Part shown: piece after piece, positions 16,348 through 24,169 of the stretch
Layout of the letters: each line of letters begins with the position of its first letter
Position numbering within the stretch: position 1 is the first letter of the stretch
NCBI GenBank assembly: GCA_017552165.1
Contig: JAFZCF010000128.1
Coordinates: 1-29,571 of the forward strand
Reading direction: 5' to 3'
From: Clostridia bacterium
GTDB lineage: Bacteria; Bacillota_A; Clostridia; Oscillospirales; CAG-272
DNA: 29,571 nt
The notes under the pieces: generated by a model
Database searches by the model: none
Told to the model about the DNA's origin: nothing
What the model saw: only the letters and a program-made list of their open reading frames with translations
Program-made: the position numbers and the translations under genes

Positions 16348-18726
16348 ATGGCAGACGTTGCTCTCGCATCCGAATTCATAAAAGCGAAGCGTCGGCTTTT
16401 TGAAAAAATGTACGGCAGACTCAACGAGGGGCAGAGACAGGCGGTGTTCGCCGTCAACGGTCCTCTTCTCGTTCTCGCCGGGGCAGGTACGGGAAAAACG
16501 ACGGTTCTCGTAAACCGGATAGCCCATATCATACGCTTCGGAGACCTGTACGAGAGCGGGGACTGTCCCTCCGACATGACCGAAGAGGAGATATCCCGCC
16601 TGACGGACGCGCTCGCGCTCGGCGAGGACGAGATCGCTCAGGTCCTCGCAGACTACGTGACGTCCCCCTGCCCTCCCTGGGACATACTCTGCTTCACCTT
16701 TACGAACAAAGCCGCCGAGGAGATGAAGACCCGTCTCGCGGTTACGCTCGGCGAGGAGACCGCCTCGGCGATATGGGCGGGGACCTTCCACTCTATCTGC
16801 ATGCGGCTTCTCCGTAAATACGGCGAAAGCATCGGTTATTCAAAGGATTTCACGATATACGACACGGACGACTCCAAGCGGTGCGTAAAAGAATGCATGA
16901 ACGAGCTCGGGATCGACGAGGGGATACTGTCCGTCAAGTCGGCGGTCTCGGAGATCAGCCGCCTGAAAGAAAAACTCATTCCCCCGCAGGATTTCCCCGC
17001 CGACGCGCAGAAGGATCAGCGCTCAAAACGGATCGCTCTAATTTACGCGCTGTATCAGAAAAAGCTCCTCGACGCCTCCGCCGTGGACTTTGACGATATA
17101 ATCATGCAGACCGTGCGCCTGCTTGAAGAAAACGGCGAAGCCTTCGATTTCTGCAACGGCAGGTTCCGTTACGTGAGCGTGGACGAGTTCCAGGATACAA
17201 ACCCCGCTCAGCTCAGACTGATTCAGCTCATGACGGAAAGACGCCGGAACGTGATGGTCGTCGGGGACGACGATCAGAGCATATATCGTTTTCGCGGGGC
17301 GACCATCGAGAACATACTCAATTTCGACAGAGAATATCCCGACGCGCGCGTCGTCCGTATCGAGGAAAACTACCGCTCTACGGAAAACATCCTGACCGCC
17401 GCTAACGGAATCATCCAGAACAACAAGGGCAGGCACAGCAAAAAGCTCTTTACTAACGGCCCGGCCGGCGAAAAGGTCGTACACAGAAAATGTGAAACTC
17501 AGCTCGACGAGGCGAAATTCATCGCCGGAAAGATCCTCGAGCTCACAATGAAAGAAAAGCGGAAGTACAGCGATTTCGCCGTACTTTACCGCATGAACTC
17601 TCAGTCAAACGTCATCGAATCCGTTTTTTCACGGTCGGGACTTCCCTACCGTCTCGTCGGCGGCACGAGATTCTACGAGCGAAAAGAGATCAAGGATATA
17701 CTCGCCTATCTCGCGATAATAAACAACCCGGCGGACGACCTGCGGCTGAGAAGGATCATAAACGAGCCGAAGCGCAAGATAGGCGACAAACTCGTGAGCG
17801 ATATCGGGATAATCGCGTCGGCGAACGGCGTGTCAATGTTCGAGATTATAAAAAACGCCGCGTATTATCCACAAATCTGCAAGTCGGCGCAGCGTCTCGT
17901 CGCGTTTTCCGATATGATAGACGAACTCCGGAGAATAAGGGACTCCGCGCCGCTCGATGTGCTTTTTGAAAAAACCATCGAGCTCACGGGATACCGAGAA
18001 ATGCTCGTGAACGGCGGAGAAGAAGAGGCGGAACGGCTGCAGAACGTCGAGGAACTCGTTTCTAACGCGCAAAGCTATCAAAGCATGGCCGACGAGCCGT
18101 CTCTGTCCGGATTTCTTGAAGAGGTCGCGCTCATGTCGGATATCGACAACTATGACAGCGAAGGCAACGCCGTATCCCTGATGACCGTACACAGCGCAAA
18201 GGGACTGGAGTTCCCCATAGTATTCATCCCCGGATTCGAGGAAAACATATTCCCGCCCGGAATGTCGCTCGAGGAAGACAACACCGAGGAGGAGCGGCGG
18301 CTCGCCTACGTCGCCGTGACGAGGGCAAAGGAGCGCGTTTATATCATAACGGCGCACGAGCGGACGCTTTTCGGCAGAACGAACCAGAACCGCGAATCGC
18401 GTTTTCTCCGCGAAATCCCCCGGGAGTGCCTCGAGACCGACGAAACAGTCAGACAGGCAGACCGTCACCGCGGCTCGACGCTGAGGCCTAACAAGCTCGG
18501 CACGGTGTCGCGCGAGTTTTCAAATAAATCCGCGCTCCGTCTGGACAATTCCGAAAAGATCATCGAGAAGTTCGGGCCGGGCACGCGGGTGGTCCATCCG
18601 TTCTTCGGGGCGGGCACGGTCAGTTCCGTCACAAAAATGGGCGGTGACTATCTCTACTCCGTCGCCTTCGACGATATCGGAACGAAAAAGCTCATGGCTT
18701 CCTACGCCAAGCTGAAAAAAGAGTGA
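16348..18726 (+). CDS. pcrA: PcrA/UvrD-type ATP-dependent DNA helicase
   Basis: A 792-residue superfamily 1A 3'-5' helicase used in repair and in removing proteins from DNA. Motifs in order: LNEGQRQAV (Q motif), AGAGTGKTT (I), CFTFTNKAAEEM (Ia), DEFQDTN (II), GDDDQSIYRFRGA (III), RIEENYRST (IV), LMTVHSAKGLEFPIVFIPG (V) and YVAVTRAKE (VI). The C-terminal part, GTRVVHPFFGAGTVSSV, is the Tudor-like domain PcrA uses to contact RNA polymerase. The frame is open to a TTG inside the promoter, so the ATG at 16348, about seven bases after GGCAGG, is the start. Confidence 0.95.
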   Translation: MADVALASEFIKAKRRLFEKMYGRLNEGQRQAVFAVNGPLLVLAGAGTGKTTVLVNRIAHIIRFGDLYESGDCPSDMTEEEISRLTDALALGEDEIAQVLADYVTSPCPPWDILCFTFTNKAAEEMKTRLAVTLGEETASAIWAGTFHSICMRLLRKYGESIGYSKDFTIYDTDDSKRCVKECMNELGIDEGILSVKSAVSEISRLKEKLIPPQDFPADAQKDQRSKRIALIYALYQKKLLDASAVDFDDIIMQTVRLLEENGEAFDFCNGRFRYVSVDEFQDTNPAQLRLIQLMTERRRNVMVVGDDDQSIYRFRGATIENILNFDREYPDARVVRIEENYRSTENILTAANGIIQNNKGRHSKKLFTNGPAGEKVVHRKCETQLDEAKFIAGKILELTMKEKRKYSDFAVLYRMNSQSNVIESVFSRSGLPYRLVGGTRFYERKEIKDILAYLAIINNPADDLRLRRIINEPKRKIGDKLVSDIGIIASANGVSMFEIIKNAAYYPQICKSAQRLVAFSDMIDELRRIRDSAPLDVLFEKTIELTGYREMLVNGGEEEAERLQNVEELVSNAQSYQSMADEPSLSGFLEEVALMSDIDNYDSEGNAVSLMTVHSAKGLEFPIVFIPGFEENIFPPGMSLEEDNTEEERRLAYVAVTRAKERVYIITAHERTLFGRTNQNRESRFLREIPRECLETDETVRQADRHRGSTLRPNKLGTVSREFSNKSALRLDNSEKIIEKFGPGTRVVHPFFGAGTVSSVTKMGGDYLYSVAFDDIGTKKLMASYAKLKKE

Positions 18727-18770
18727 CCCCGCGACGGACGGCGCAACAGAAAAATAATTGAGGTATCGTG

Positions 18771-19394
18771 ATGAAAAATCTTAAAAAAATCGCCGCGCTG
18801 GCGCTGATCGCCGCGACGGTACTTTCTCTGACAAGCTGCTTCAACATTTACAAAAAGATATTCAACAGCGTTTTCGGCGGAAAGACCGAAGACACCGAGC
18901 CGTCGCCGTCGGCCTACGTGACCGACCCGGCGGAAGGGACGAAACCCGTCGCGCCGTCGGCCTCAAACAGACCGACCGCCGAGGGAATAGACAAAAAGGT
19001 CTACGATCTTTGCTTCTATATCCCCGACGGGACGGTGAACAATCCCTACAACGGTCTTCTCGGAGTATGGGAATTTTATACCGAGGAATACGGCATGCCC
19101 GGCGCGGACATCACGCTGATGGTAAGTTCTCTCGGAGACAAAGGACTTGAGGAATACGTTAAGAACGATTCGCGCCCCGCGAAATCGACGGGCGTCACGC
19201 CGTTTGCCAAAGAAAAGATAAACGGCTCGGACTGGTACACCTGCAACAACGGAACCATCTGGTATTTTGCCGGTGAATGCGACGGATACGTTTACGAGAT
19301 CGAGGTAAAATCGGTAGCCGGGGACCCCGACAACGTCCGCGACAAAGCGATATCGCTGCTACGACAAACGCTCTATTTCGAGCCGGAAGAATAA
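18771..19394 (+). CDS. Predicted lipoprotein of unknown function
   Basis: A 207-residue secreted lipoprotein. It starts with MKNLKK, a hydrophobic stretch (IAALALIAATVLSL) and the lipobox LTSC with C23 as the predicted lipidated cysteine. A Pro/Ser/Thr-rich linker (near 40-75) leads to a compact domain (KVYDLCFYIPDGTVNN onward, ending RQTLYFEPEE) that I do not recognise; it loosely resembles small PsbP/DcrB-like domains. Start: the ATG seven bases after GAGG; a GTG one codon earlier is too close. It lies 44 bases behind pcrA with no terminator between, so probably shares its transcript, and ends at a strong hairpin. Confidence 0.85.
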   Translation: MKNLKKIAALALIAATVLSLTSCFNIYKKIFNSVFGGKTEDTEPSPSAYVTDPAEGTKPVAPSASNRPTAEGIDKKVYDLCFYIPDGTVNNPYNGLLGVWEFYTEEYGMPGADITLMVSSLGDKGLEEYVKNDSRPAKSTGVTPFAKEKINGSDWYTCNNGTIWYFAGECDGYVYEIEVKSVAGDPDNVRDKAISLLRQTLYFEPEE

Positions 19395-19403
19395 AAGAAT
19401 TTA

Positions 19404-19425
19404 AGGCGGTCCTGCGGGACCGCCT
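19404..19425. terminator. Hairpin between the convergent lipoprotein and ricT genes
   Basis: AGGCGGTCC and GGACCGCCT (9 pairs) flank the loop TGCG. On the minus strand it begins four bases after the ricT stop and is followed by the T-rich tail TAAATTCTTTTATT; on the plus strand the tail is less T-rich. It probably serves ricT mainly and perhaps both. Confidence 0.75.
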
Positions 19426-19429
19426 GAAA

Positions 19430-20509
19430 TCATTTCTGCTTGGGTATTATCTTTACGTCGGTGTAGTGGTACTTTCTCGCGTTCTTTTCGTTTTCGAGCA
19501 CCACCTTAACGTCGCCGTCGAGCGGGATTATTTCGCTCACCGTGCCGTTGCCGTCCGGCGTACTCACCGAAGCGTTGACCTTCGGCATGACAGAGAGCTG
19601 AGAACGGTAGAATTCGCTTTCGTATCTCAGACAGCACATAAGTCTGTTGCACGCGCCCGAGATCTTTGAAGAAGTGAGCGGGAGCCCCTGCTCCTTTGCC
19701 ATTTTTATCGTAATCTGATTGACCTCAGGCTGGAACATGGAGCAGCAGAGCGGCATACCGCATACGCCGAGCCCTCCCGTTATCCTCGTCTCGTCCCTTA
19801 TGCCGATCTGTCTGAGATCGATCCTCGTCTTGAAAACAGAGGCGAGCTCCTTGACGAGTTCCCTGAAATCGACCCTGTCCTCCGCTGTGAAACAGAACGT
19901 CAGCTTTGAACAGTCGAACGAATATTCCGCGTCGACGAGCTTCATCGGGAGAGCGGACTCTTCTATCAGTTCAAGGCATTTGTTGAACGCCTCCACCTCG
20001 CGCTCCTCGTTGTCGGCTACGCGTTCCTCATCCTCCGGCGTTGCTATCCTGATGATTTTTGAAAGCGGAAGGGTGATTTTTTCGGATATCACGGCCTTTT
20101 CGGAAAGAAGGACCTTTGCGTACTCGAGCCCGTTTCCGGTATCCGCGATGACGCCCATGCCCGGCTTTACGTCAATGCCGTTTCCGTCGTAATAGTCCCT
20201 GCCCTGTCTGGTTTTCACCGTGACGGCAAGGGCCTCGATCCCTTTCGGGCGCTCCGGAGCGGCGGGCTTTTCGGCCGGGGCCTCAGGAGTGTCATCCGCT
20301 ATATCTTCGGAAATCTCGCCGGCCGGCTCCCCGGTTATCTGGGAATCATCCGGGAGGGCGGCGGCCCTTTTCTTTTTGGGCGGGCGCGGTCTGCGCCTCT
20401 TTTTCTTTTTTGTCTCACCGTCGGACGCGCCGGCGGCAGGTTTCTTTTCTTTAGGTCCTTTGACCTCTATGGTCTCTTTTTCTTTTTTGTTCTCTTTTTT
20501 CTCTTTCAT
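19430..20509 (-). CDS. ricT: RicT (YaaT), PSP1-domain protein with an extended N terminus
   Basis: A 359-residue PSP1-domain protein. In Bacillus RicT acts with RicA and RicF, binds Fe-S clusters and controls RNA processing, sporulation and competence. The core runs from about residue 92 (ALAVTVKTRQGRDYYDG) with the family cysteines at 250, 255, 256, 287, 292 and 293 (GVCGMPLCC and CNRLMCCL). The first 90 residues are a low-complexity extension, basic then acidic and Pro/Ala-rich (KKKKRRRPRPPKKKR near 34-48), not present in the 275-residue Bacillus protein. It follows holB by 13 bases. The ribosome site is poor. RicA and RicF partners are not in this window. Confidence 0.92.
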   Translation of the reverse strand: MKEKKENKKEKETIEVKGPKEKKPAAGASDGETKKKKRRRPRPPKKKRAAALPDDSQITGEPAGEISEDIADDTPEAPAEKPAAPERPKGIEALAVTVKTRQGRDYYDGNGIDVKPGMGVIADTGNGLEYAKVLLSEKAVISEKITLPLSKIIRIATPEDEERVADNEEREVEAFNKCLELIEESALPMKLVDAEYSFDCSKLTFCFTAEDRVDFRELVKELASVFKTRIDLRQIGIRDETRITGGLGVCGMPLCCSMFQPEVNQITIKMAKEQGLPLTSSKISGACNRLMCCLRYESEFYRSQLSVMPKVNASVSTPDGNGTVSEIIPLDGDVKVVLENEKNARKYHYTDVKIIPKQK

Positions 20510-20522
20510 ATCGGTACCGTTA

Positions 20523-21542
20523 TCATGACATAAGCGTGCACAAGTCGGCGCACAGCGCGGTGACCGAAGTCGATACGTTCACCGCGCCCCCATCGATGAG
20601 GATCGCCGTTTCGAGCACTCTGTCGTAGTATTTCATAGCCGAGCGAAGCGTCATCCGAGCCCCGTCCGACCTCGCCTCGCCTATATCGGAATAAAACAGC
20701 GTTCCCGTGCCGTTTTCTCCGCGTTTCGCGGCCGCGACGTCGCGCAGGGCGTTCATCAGCGACCTGAGCGCCTCCGCGGTCTCGTCGCGTCCCGAGCCGC
20801 ATGCGGTTTTGAGAGCCACGAGAAGCTCCGCAGGCCTTTTTTCTCCGAGCGCGCGCACAACGAGCGGAACGTTCTCGTTGCGTTCTATACCTTTCCCCGA
20901 AACGAGTCTGAGCGCCGCGCCTATCGCGCCTCCCGCCTGCCTGACGACCGAAGCGGCCGCGGCCGGGTCTGTTTTTTCAAGCTCCGCATATTCGCGGGAC
21001 AAAACCCTGAGATGTCCCGCCAGCGTCTCGTCTCCGAATATCTCGGTGCTGAGCTCCGGCGCCCTTGAGCGTATCGTCGGCAGTAGGGACGATGCGCTGT
21101 CGCAAAGCAGGATAAAATAAACTCCCGCGGGCGGCTCCTCAAAAATCTTGAGCATGGCGTTCTGAGCGCTGACGGTCATTCTCTCGGCGTTTTCGAGGAC
21201 GTAAACCTTTGCGCTGCATTCCGTCGGAGCGATGAACGCATCCGCCTTCAGCTGTCTGACATCGTCAACGCCGATGCTTTTAAGTCCCTTTTTCGGACCT
21301 GTGAAAATGACGTCCGGCGATACGCCGTCGAGTATTTTACGGCAGAAAAGGCAGCCGAAACACGGCCTGTCCTCGCTCCCCGTACAGCAGAGCGACATCG
21401 CGATGAGCCTCGCGGCCGTGTGCCGTCCGCTCCCCTCGGGGCCGGATATTATCATCGACCCGGGAAATCTCTTTTTTTCCGAAAGCGCAAGGATATAATC
21501 TCTCAGTCTTTCGTTCCCGAGGAGATAGTTTTGAGGAATCAT
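20523..21542 (-). CDS. holB: DNA polymerase III delta' subunit
   Basis: A 339-residue clamp-loader delta' subunit. Features: an early P-loop-like GPEGSGRHTAA (34-44) with Arg instead of the usual Lys, so ATP binding is unlikely, as expected for delta'; zinc-site cysteines in LCC...PCFGCLFC (C52 or C53, C61, C64, C67); VYVLENAERMTVSAQNAMLKIFEEPP; and TIRSRAPELS (sensor/SRC-like region). Its ATG overlaps the darA stop by one base (TGATG). The order darA-holB-ricT is the Bacillus yaaQ-holB-yaaT order without yaaR in between. Confidence 0.93.
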   Translation of the reverse strand: MIPQNYLLGNERLRDYILALSEKKRFPGSMIISGPEGSGRHTAARLIAMSLCCTGSEDRPCFGCLFCRKILDGVSPDVIFTGPKKGLKSIGVDDVRQLKADAFIAPTECSAKVYVLENAERMTVSAQNAMLKIFEEPPAGVYFILLCDSASSLLPTIRSRAPELSTEIFGDETLAGHLRVLSREYAELEKTDPAAAASVVRQAGGAIGAALRLVSGKGIERNENVPLVVRALGEKRPAELLVALKTACGSGRDETAEALRSLMNALRDVAAAKRGENGTGTLFYSDIGEARSDGARMTLRSAMKYYDRVLETAILIDGGAVNVSTSVTALCADLCTLMS

Positions 21543-21862
21543 CAGAGTCTGCGGAGCTCGTCAACGGTGAGGATAAATACCGTCGCCCCGCCGACCGTCA
21601 CCTGCTCGGCGTTGTTGCCGTATTTCGGAGAGGTCCTCGCGATCGAGGGTATGCTCTGAACTCTTCTTTCGGAATGTTTCGATATTATGCTGCAGGCGTC
21701 GTCAACCGCTTCGTCGGGCACTCCGATCAGAAACGTGGTGTTCCCGCTCATCAAAAATCCGCCGGTCGACGATATTTTCGTCGCGGCGTATCCCGCAGTG
21801 CTGAGACTGTAGTTTACGTCCTGAGCGTCGTCGTTGTTGATTATCGCTAAAAGAAGTTTCAT
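21542..21862 (-). CDS. darA: Cyclic-di-AMP receptor DarA (PstA, PII-like)
   Basis: A 106-residue PII-like trimeric receptor that binds c-di-AMP. The nucleotide-binding stretches are plain: YAATKISSTGGFLMSGNTTFLIGV and the later loop RVQSIPSIARTSPKYGNNAEQVTVGGATVFIL. Its physiological output is not settled in any species. It is the first gene of darA-holB-ricT, with GGAGG five bases before the ATG and a TTTACA-17-TAAAAT promoter. It is divergent from the small-protein gene at 22010. Confidence 0.95.
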   Translation of the reverse strand: MKLLLAIINNDDAQDVNYSLSTAGYAATKISSTGGFLMSGNTTFLIGVPDEAVDDACSIISKHSERRVQSIPSIARTSPKYGNNAEQVTVGGATVFILTVDELRRL

Positions 21863-21907
21863 TCATGCCTCCGCGCGGCAGAGTCGTAAACTCCCCGCTA
21901 CTTTGTT

Positions 21908-21936
21908 ATTTTACCATTTTTTGCTTTCTTTGTAAA
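21908..21936 (-). promoter_or_regulatory. Promoter of darA-holB-ricT
   Basis: On the minus strand TTTACA (21936-21931) and TAAAAT (21913-21908) are 17 bases apart, with TGG before the -10. Predicted start is near 21900, leaving a leader of about 38 bases. Confidence 0.78.
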
Positions 21937-21951
21937 GAGATAAAATTCCGA

Positions 21952-21980
21952 TTGACAAAAAACACGGTTTGGTATATAAT
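21952..21980 (+). promoter_or_regulatory. Consensus promoter of the 81-residue protein gene
   Basis: TTGACA (21952-21957), 17-base spacer, TATAAT (21975-21980), both perfect. Predicted start is near 21987, about 22 bases before the ATG. Confidence 0.9.
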
Positions 21981-22009
21981 TCTGTCAGTAAATAATCCGG
22001 AGGAAAACC

Positions 22010-22255
22010 ATGGATATCAAAGAAATGATCACGTCAGTCGTCGGCAAGATCAGCGACGACAGCAATCTTCTCGCAAAATTCAAAAAGAATCCGTCGTCGG
22101 TCGTCAAGTCGCTTCTGAGCAAGCTCGGGATATCAAAAGAAACACTTACGAAAGACCTCATCAACAAGGTCGTTGAGGGCGTCAAGGCAAAGCTCGGTAT
22201 CGACACAGCGACGTCGCTCCTCGGCAAGCTTTCGGGACTTTTCGGAAAGAAATAA
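22010..22255 (+). CDS. Small lysine-rich helical protein, apparently highly expressed
   Basis: An 81-residue protein I cannot assign to a studied family. It is rich in Lys, Leu, Ser and Gly and predicted as successive amphipathic helices: MDIKEMITSVVGKI, NLLAKFKKNPSSVVKSLLSKLG, KDLINKVVEGVKAKLG and ATSLLGKLSGLFGKK. Similar small proteins of unknown role exist in clostridia, to my recollection. No signal peptide, cysteine or membrane segment is visible. Expression signals are the best in the window: consensus promoter and GGAGGA five bases before the ATG. It is a single-gene unit, divergent from darA and convergent with the radical SAM gene. A RiPP precursor role is possible but unsupported, as no double-glycine leader pattern fits. 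Confidence 0.85.
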   Translation: MDIKEMITSVVGKISDDSNLLAKFKKNPSSVVKSLLSKLGISKETLTKDLINKVVEGVKAKLGIDTATSLLGKLSGLFGKK

Positions 22256-22260
22256 AACCT

Positions 22261-23160
22261 TCAGAGGGTCGGCGCCGCCGGCCCTCTGTCCCACTCGGGG
22301 ATAAAACTCTCCGAGGCAGAGCTGCCGTCCTGCGTATAAACGCCGTAAAAGCCGAGATCCTCCGCCGCCTCGCATACAAGGCGGTATTCGCCGTCGCCGA
22401 CCGTGCGGTTCAGCTCGTCGGGAACTCCCGGCTGGGGAGTGTACTGTGACATTACGGAAACGATGACGCCGCCGGGGTCGTCAAGACCGCGGTACAGCGC
22501 CCTCAGCGTCTCCGCCGATTCGCGCGCGTATCCAGGGAGAACTAGGTGCCTGACGATCACGCCGCGCCTGAGCATCCCGTCGCCGTCAAAGGACGGCGGC
22601 CCGACCTGCGCCGACATCTCGTTAATCGCCGAAAGCGCCGCTGCGGCGTAGCCCGGAGCGGACGAGTATTTTACGGCGAGCTCGTCGGACGAATACTTGA
22701 AATCGGGAAGATACACCGAAACGTATCCCCTCAGCGATTTTATCGCGCCGACCGAGTCGTACCCTCCGGTATTATACACGACCGGAAGAAAAAAGCCCTT
22801 GTCCCATGCGATTTCGAGGGAACTTTTTATGACGTTCACCCACGGAGTCGGCGTGACGAAATTCACGTTTGATACTCCCTCCGACTGGAGAGCGAGGCAG
22901 ATGTCCGCGATCTTTTCGGGGGGTGAGCCCGCGCCGCTTCCCTTTTCACGGGATATGCCCGCGTTCTGACAGTAAACGCACCTGAGATTACATCCGCCGA
23001 AAAAGATCGTTCCCGAGCCGCCCGGCCCACAGATGCACGGCTCTTCCCACATATGTGGAGCCGCCCTTCTTACCGTCGGAATGGGGCCGAGCCCGCAGAA
23101 GCCGAGCTCGCCTTTTTCCCTGTCGGCCCAGCACATGCGCGGACACAATTCACATTTCAT
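22261..23160 (-). CDS. Radical SAM protein, PflX-like (COG1313 type)
   Basis: A 299-residue radical SAM enzyme. The N terminus has the family's extra cysteine box, CELCPRMCWADREKGELGFCG (C3, C6, C10, C22), and the cluster motif GGCNLRCVYCQN (C57, C61, C64) follows. The rest forms the TIM-like barrel. Such proteins are often annotated as pyruvate formate-lyase activase homologues, but no glycyl radical enzyme is nearby and its reaction is unknown. The start is the ATG at 23160, just before the cysteine box; an in-frame start 54 bases upstream would lie in the hprK promoter region. AAAGGA lies 12 bases upstream, a longer spacing than usual. Confidence 0.86.
   Translation of the reverse strand: MKCELCPRMCWADREKGELGFCGLGPIPTVRRAAPHMWEEPCICGPGGSGTIFFGGCNLRCVYCQNAGISREKGSGAGSPPEKIADICLALQSEGVSNVNFVTPTPWVNVIKSSLEIAWDKGFFLPVVYNTGGYDSVGAIKSLRGYVSVYLPDFKYSSDELAVKYSSAPGYAAAALSAINEMSAQVGPPSFDGDGMLRRGVIVRHLVLPGYARESAETLRALYRGLDDPGGVIVSVMSQYTPQPGVPDELNRTVGDGEYRLVCEAAEDLGFYGVYTQDGSSASESFIPEWDRGPAAPTL
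22262..22288. terminator. Long-stem hairpin overlapping the radical SAM stop codon
   Basis: CAGAGGG-T-CGGC and GCCG-G-CCCTCTG form a 12-pair stem with one T-G wobble and a three-base loop GCC. It begins seven bases after the stop of the 81-residue protein gene and includes the last codons and stop of the convergent gene. On the minus strand it is followed by AAGGTTTTATTT, so it may end that transcript; on the plus strand no T-run follows. Confidence 0.55.
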
Positions 23161-23182
23161 GGTTTTAAGAAATCCTTTGTAC

Positions 23183-23211
23183 TTGAAAAAATGAGCCCGA
23201 TGTGGTAAAAT
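23183..23211 (+). promoter_or_regulatory. Promoter of hprK
   Basis: TTGAAA (23183-23188) and TAAAAT (23206-23211) are 17 bases apart, with TGG directly before the -10. Predicted start is near 23218, about 24 bases before the ATG. Confidence 0.78.
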
Positions 23212-23241
23212 CAAAGCAGATCATCGGAACGAGGAAAAAAC

Positions 23242-24165
23242 ATGCCGGAAAAAACGTATTCCATATCTCTCGGATCAATAATCGACGAATTCTCTCTTGA
23301 GGAGATCAGCCCGAACGTCGACCGTAACAGACAGATAACGCGCCAGGAAGTTAACCGTCCCGGCCTCGCCCTGACGGGATACTATGAGTTTTTTCAGCCC
23401 GACAGGATACAGATAATAGGCTTCAGCGAAGATTCGTATATAAAAAGCCGGCCGCCGGAGATAACCGAAAAGATCGCGGAGGAGTTCTTTTCGCATTGCC
23501 CCGCGGCGATCGTTTTCTCATCGTCGATAGAAGTTCCCGAATGCTTTGTCAGGTGCGCCGTGAAATACGGCGTTCCCGTCCTCCGCACGTCGGTCAGGAC
23601 CTCGGAATTCATGTCGGCGCTCATCGCTTCCCTTTCCGTAAGTCTCGCGCCGAGGATAACCCGGCACGGGGTGCTCGTCGAAGTATACGGCGAGGGCGTG
23701 CTCATCCTCGGCGACAGCGGAGTCGGAAAATCGGAAACGGCGATAGAGCTCGTCAAGCGCGGGCACAGACTTATAGCCGACGACGCCGTTGAGATAAAAA
23801 AGGTCTCGGCGAAGACGCTCGTCGGTTCCGCCCCCGAGATAATCAGACATTTCGTGGAGCTCCGCGGTATCGGTATCGTCGACGTAAGGCGGATATTCGG
23901 CATGGGCGCCGTCAAAAACACCGAGAAAATAGACATGATAATCATGCTCGAGCCGTGGGTCGAGGGAAAGATGTACGACCGGTTCGGTCTCGAAGAACAG
24001 ACGACCGAGATAATGGGCATAAACATCCCCATGACGGTCGTTCCGGTAAGACCCGGGCGAAACCTCGCCGTCATTCTCGAAATCGCGGCCATGAACCACC
24101 GCCAGAAAAAAATGGGCTACGACACGGCGAAGGAATTCAACGAACGGCTCATGAAACTTCAGTAA
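23242..24165 (+). CDS. hprK: HPr kinase/phosphorylase
   Basis: A 307-residue bifunctional enzyme that phosphorylates HPr at serine 46 and reverses it, setting carbon catabolite control in Firmicutes. Landmarks: RHGVLVEVYGEGVLILGDSGVGKSETAIEL with H142 and the Walker A at 157-164, ADDAVEI (Asp pair near 180), ELRGIGIVDVRRIFGMGAV (the HprK signature, 207 onward), and the C-terminal NHRQKKMGYD. It has its own promoter and a GAGG ribosome site. Neither ptsH nor lgt, the common neighbours in other genomes, is in the window. Its transcript probably ends at the hairpin inside the convergent gene's 3' end. Confidence 0.96.
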   Translation: MPEKTYSISLGSIIDEFSLEEISPNVDRNRQITRQEVNRPGLALTGYYEFFQPDRIQIIGFSEDSYIKSRPPEITEKIAEEFFSHCPAAIVFSSSIEVPECFVRCAVKYGVPVLRTSVRTSEFMSALIASLSVSLAPRITRHGVLVEVYGEGVLILGDSGVGKSETAIELVKRGHRLIADDAVEIKKVSAKTLVGSAPEIIRHFVELRGIGIVDVRRIFGMGAVKNTEKIDMIIMLEPWVEGKMYDRFGLEEQTTEIMGINIPMTVVPVRPGRNLAVILEIAAMNHRQKKMGYDTAKEFNERLMKLQ

Positions 24166-24169
24166 TAAA

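Noticed and set aside
22010..22255. RiPP precursor peptide paired with the neighbouring radical SAM gene
   Set aside because: The genes are convergent with separate promoters, the peptide has no cysteine and no leader-type cleavage site, and the radical SAM protein lacks a SPASM-like C-terminal cysteine set.
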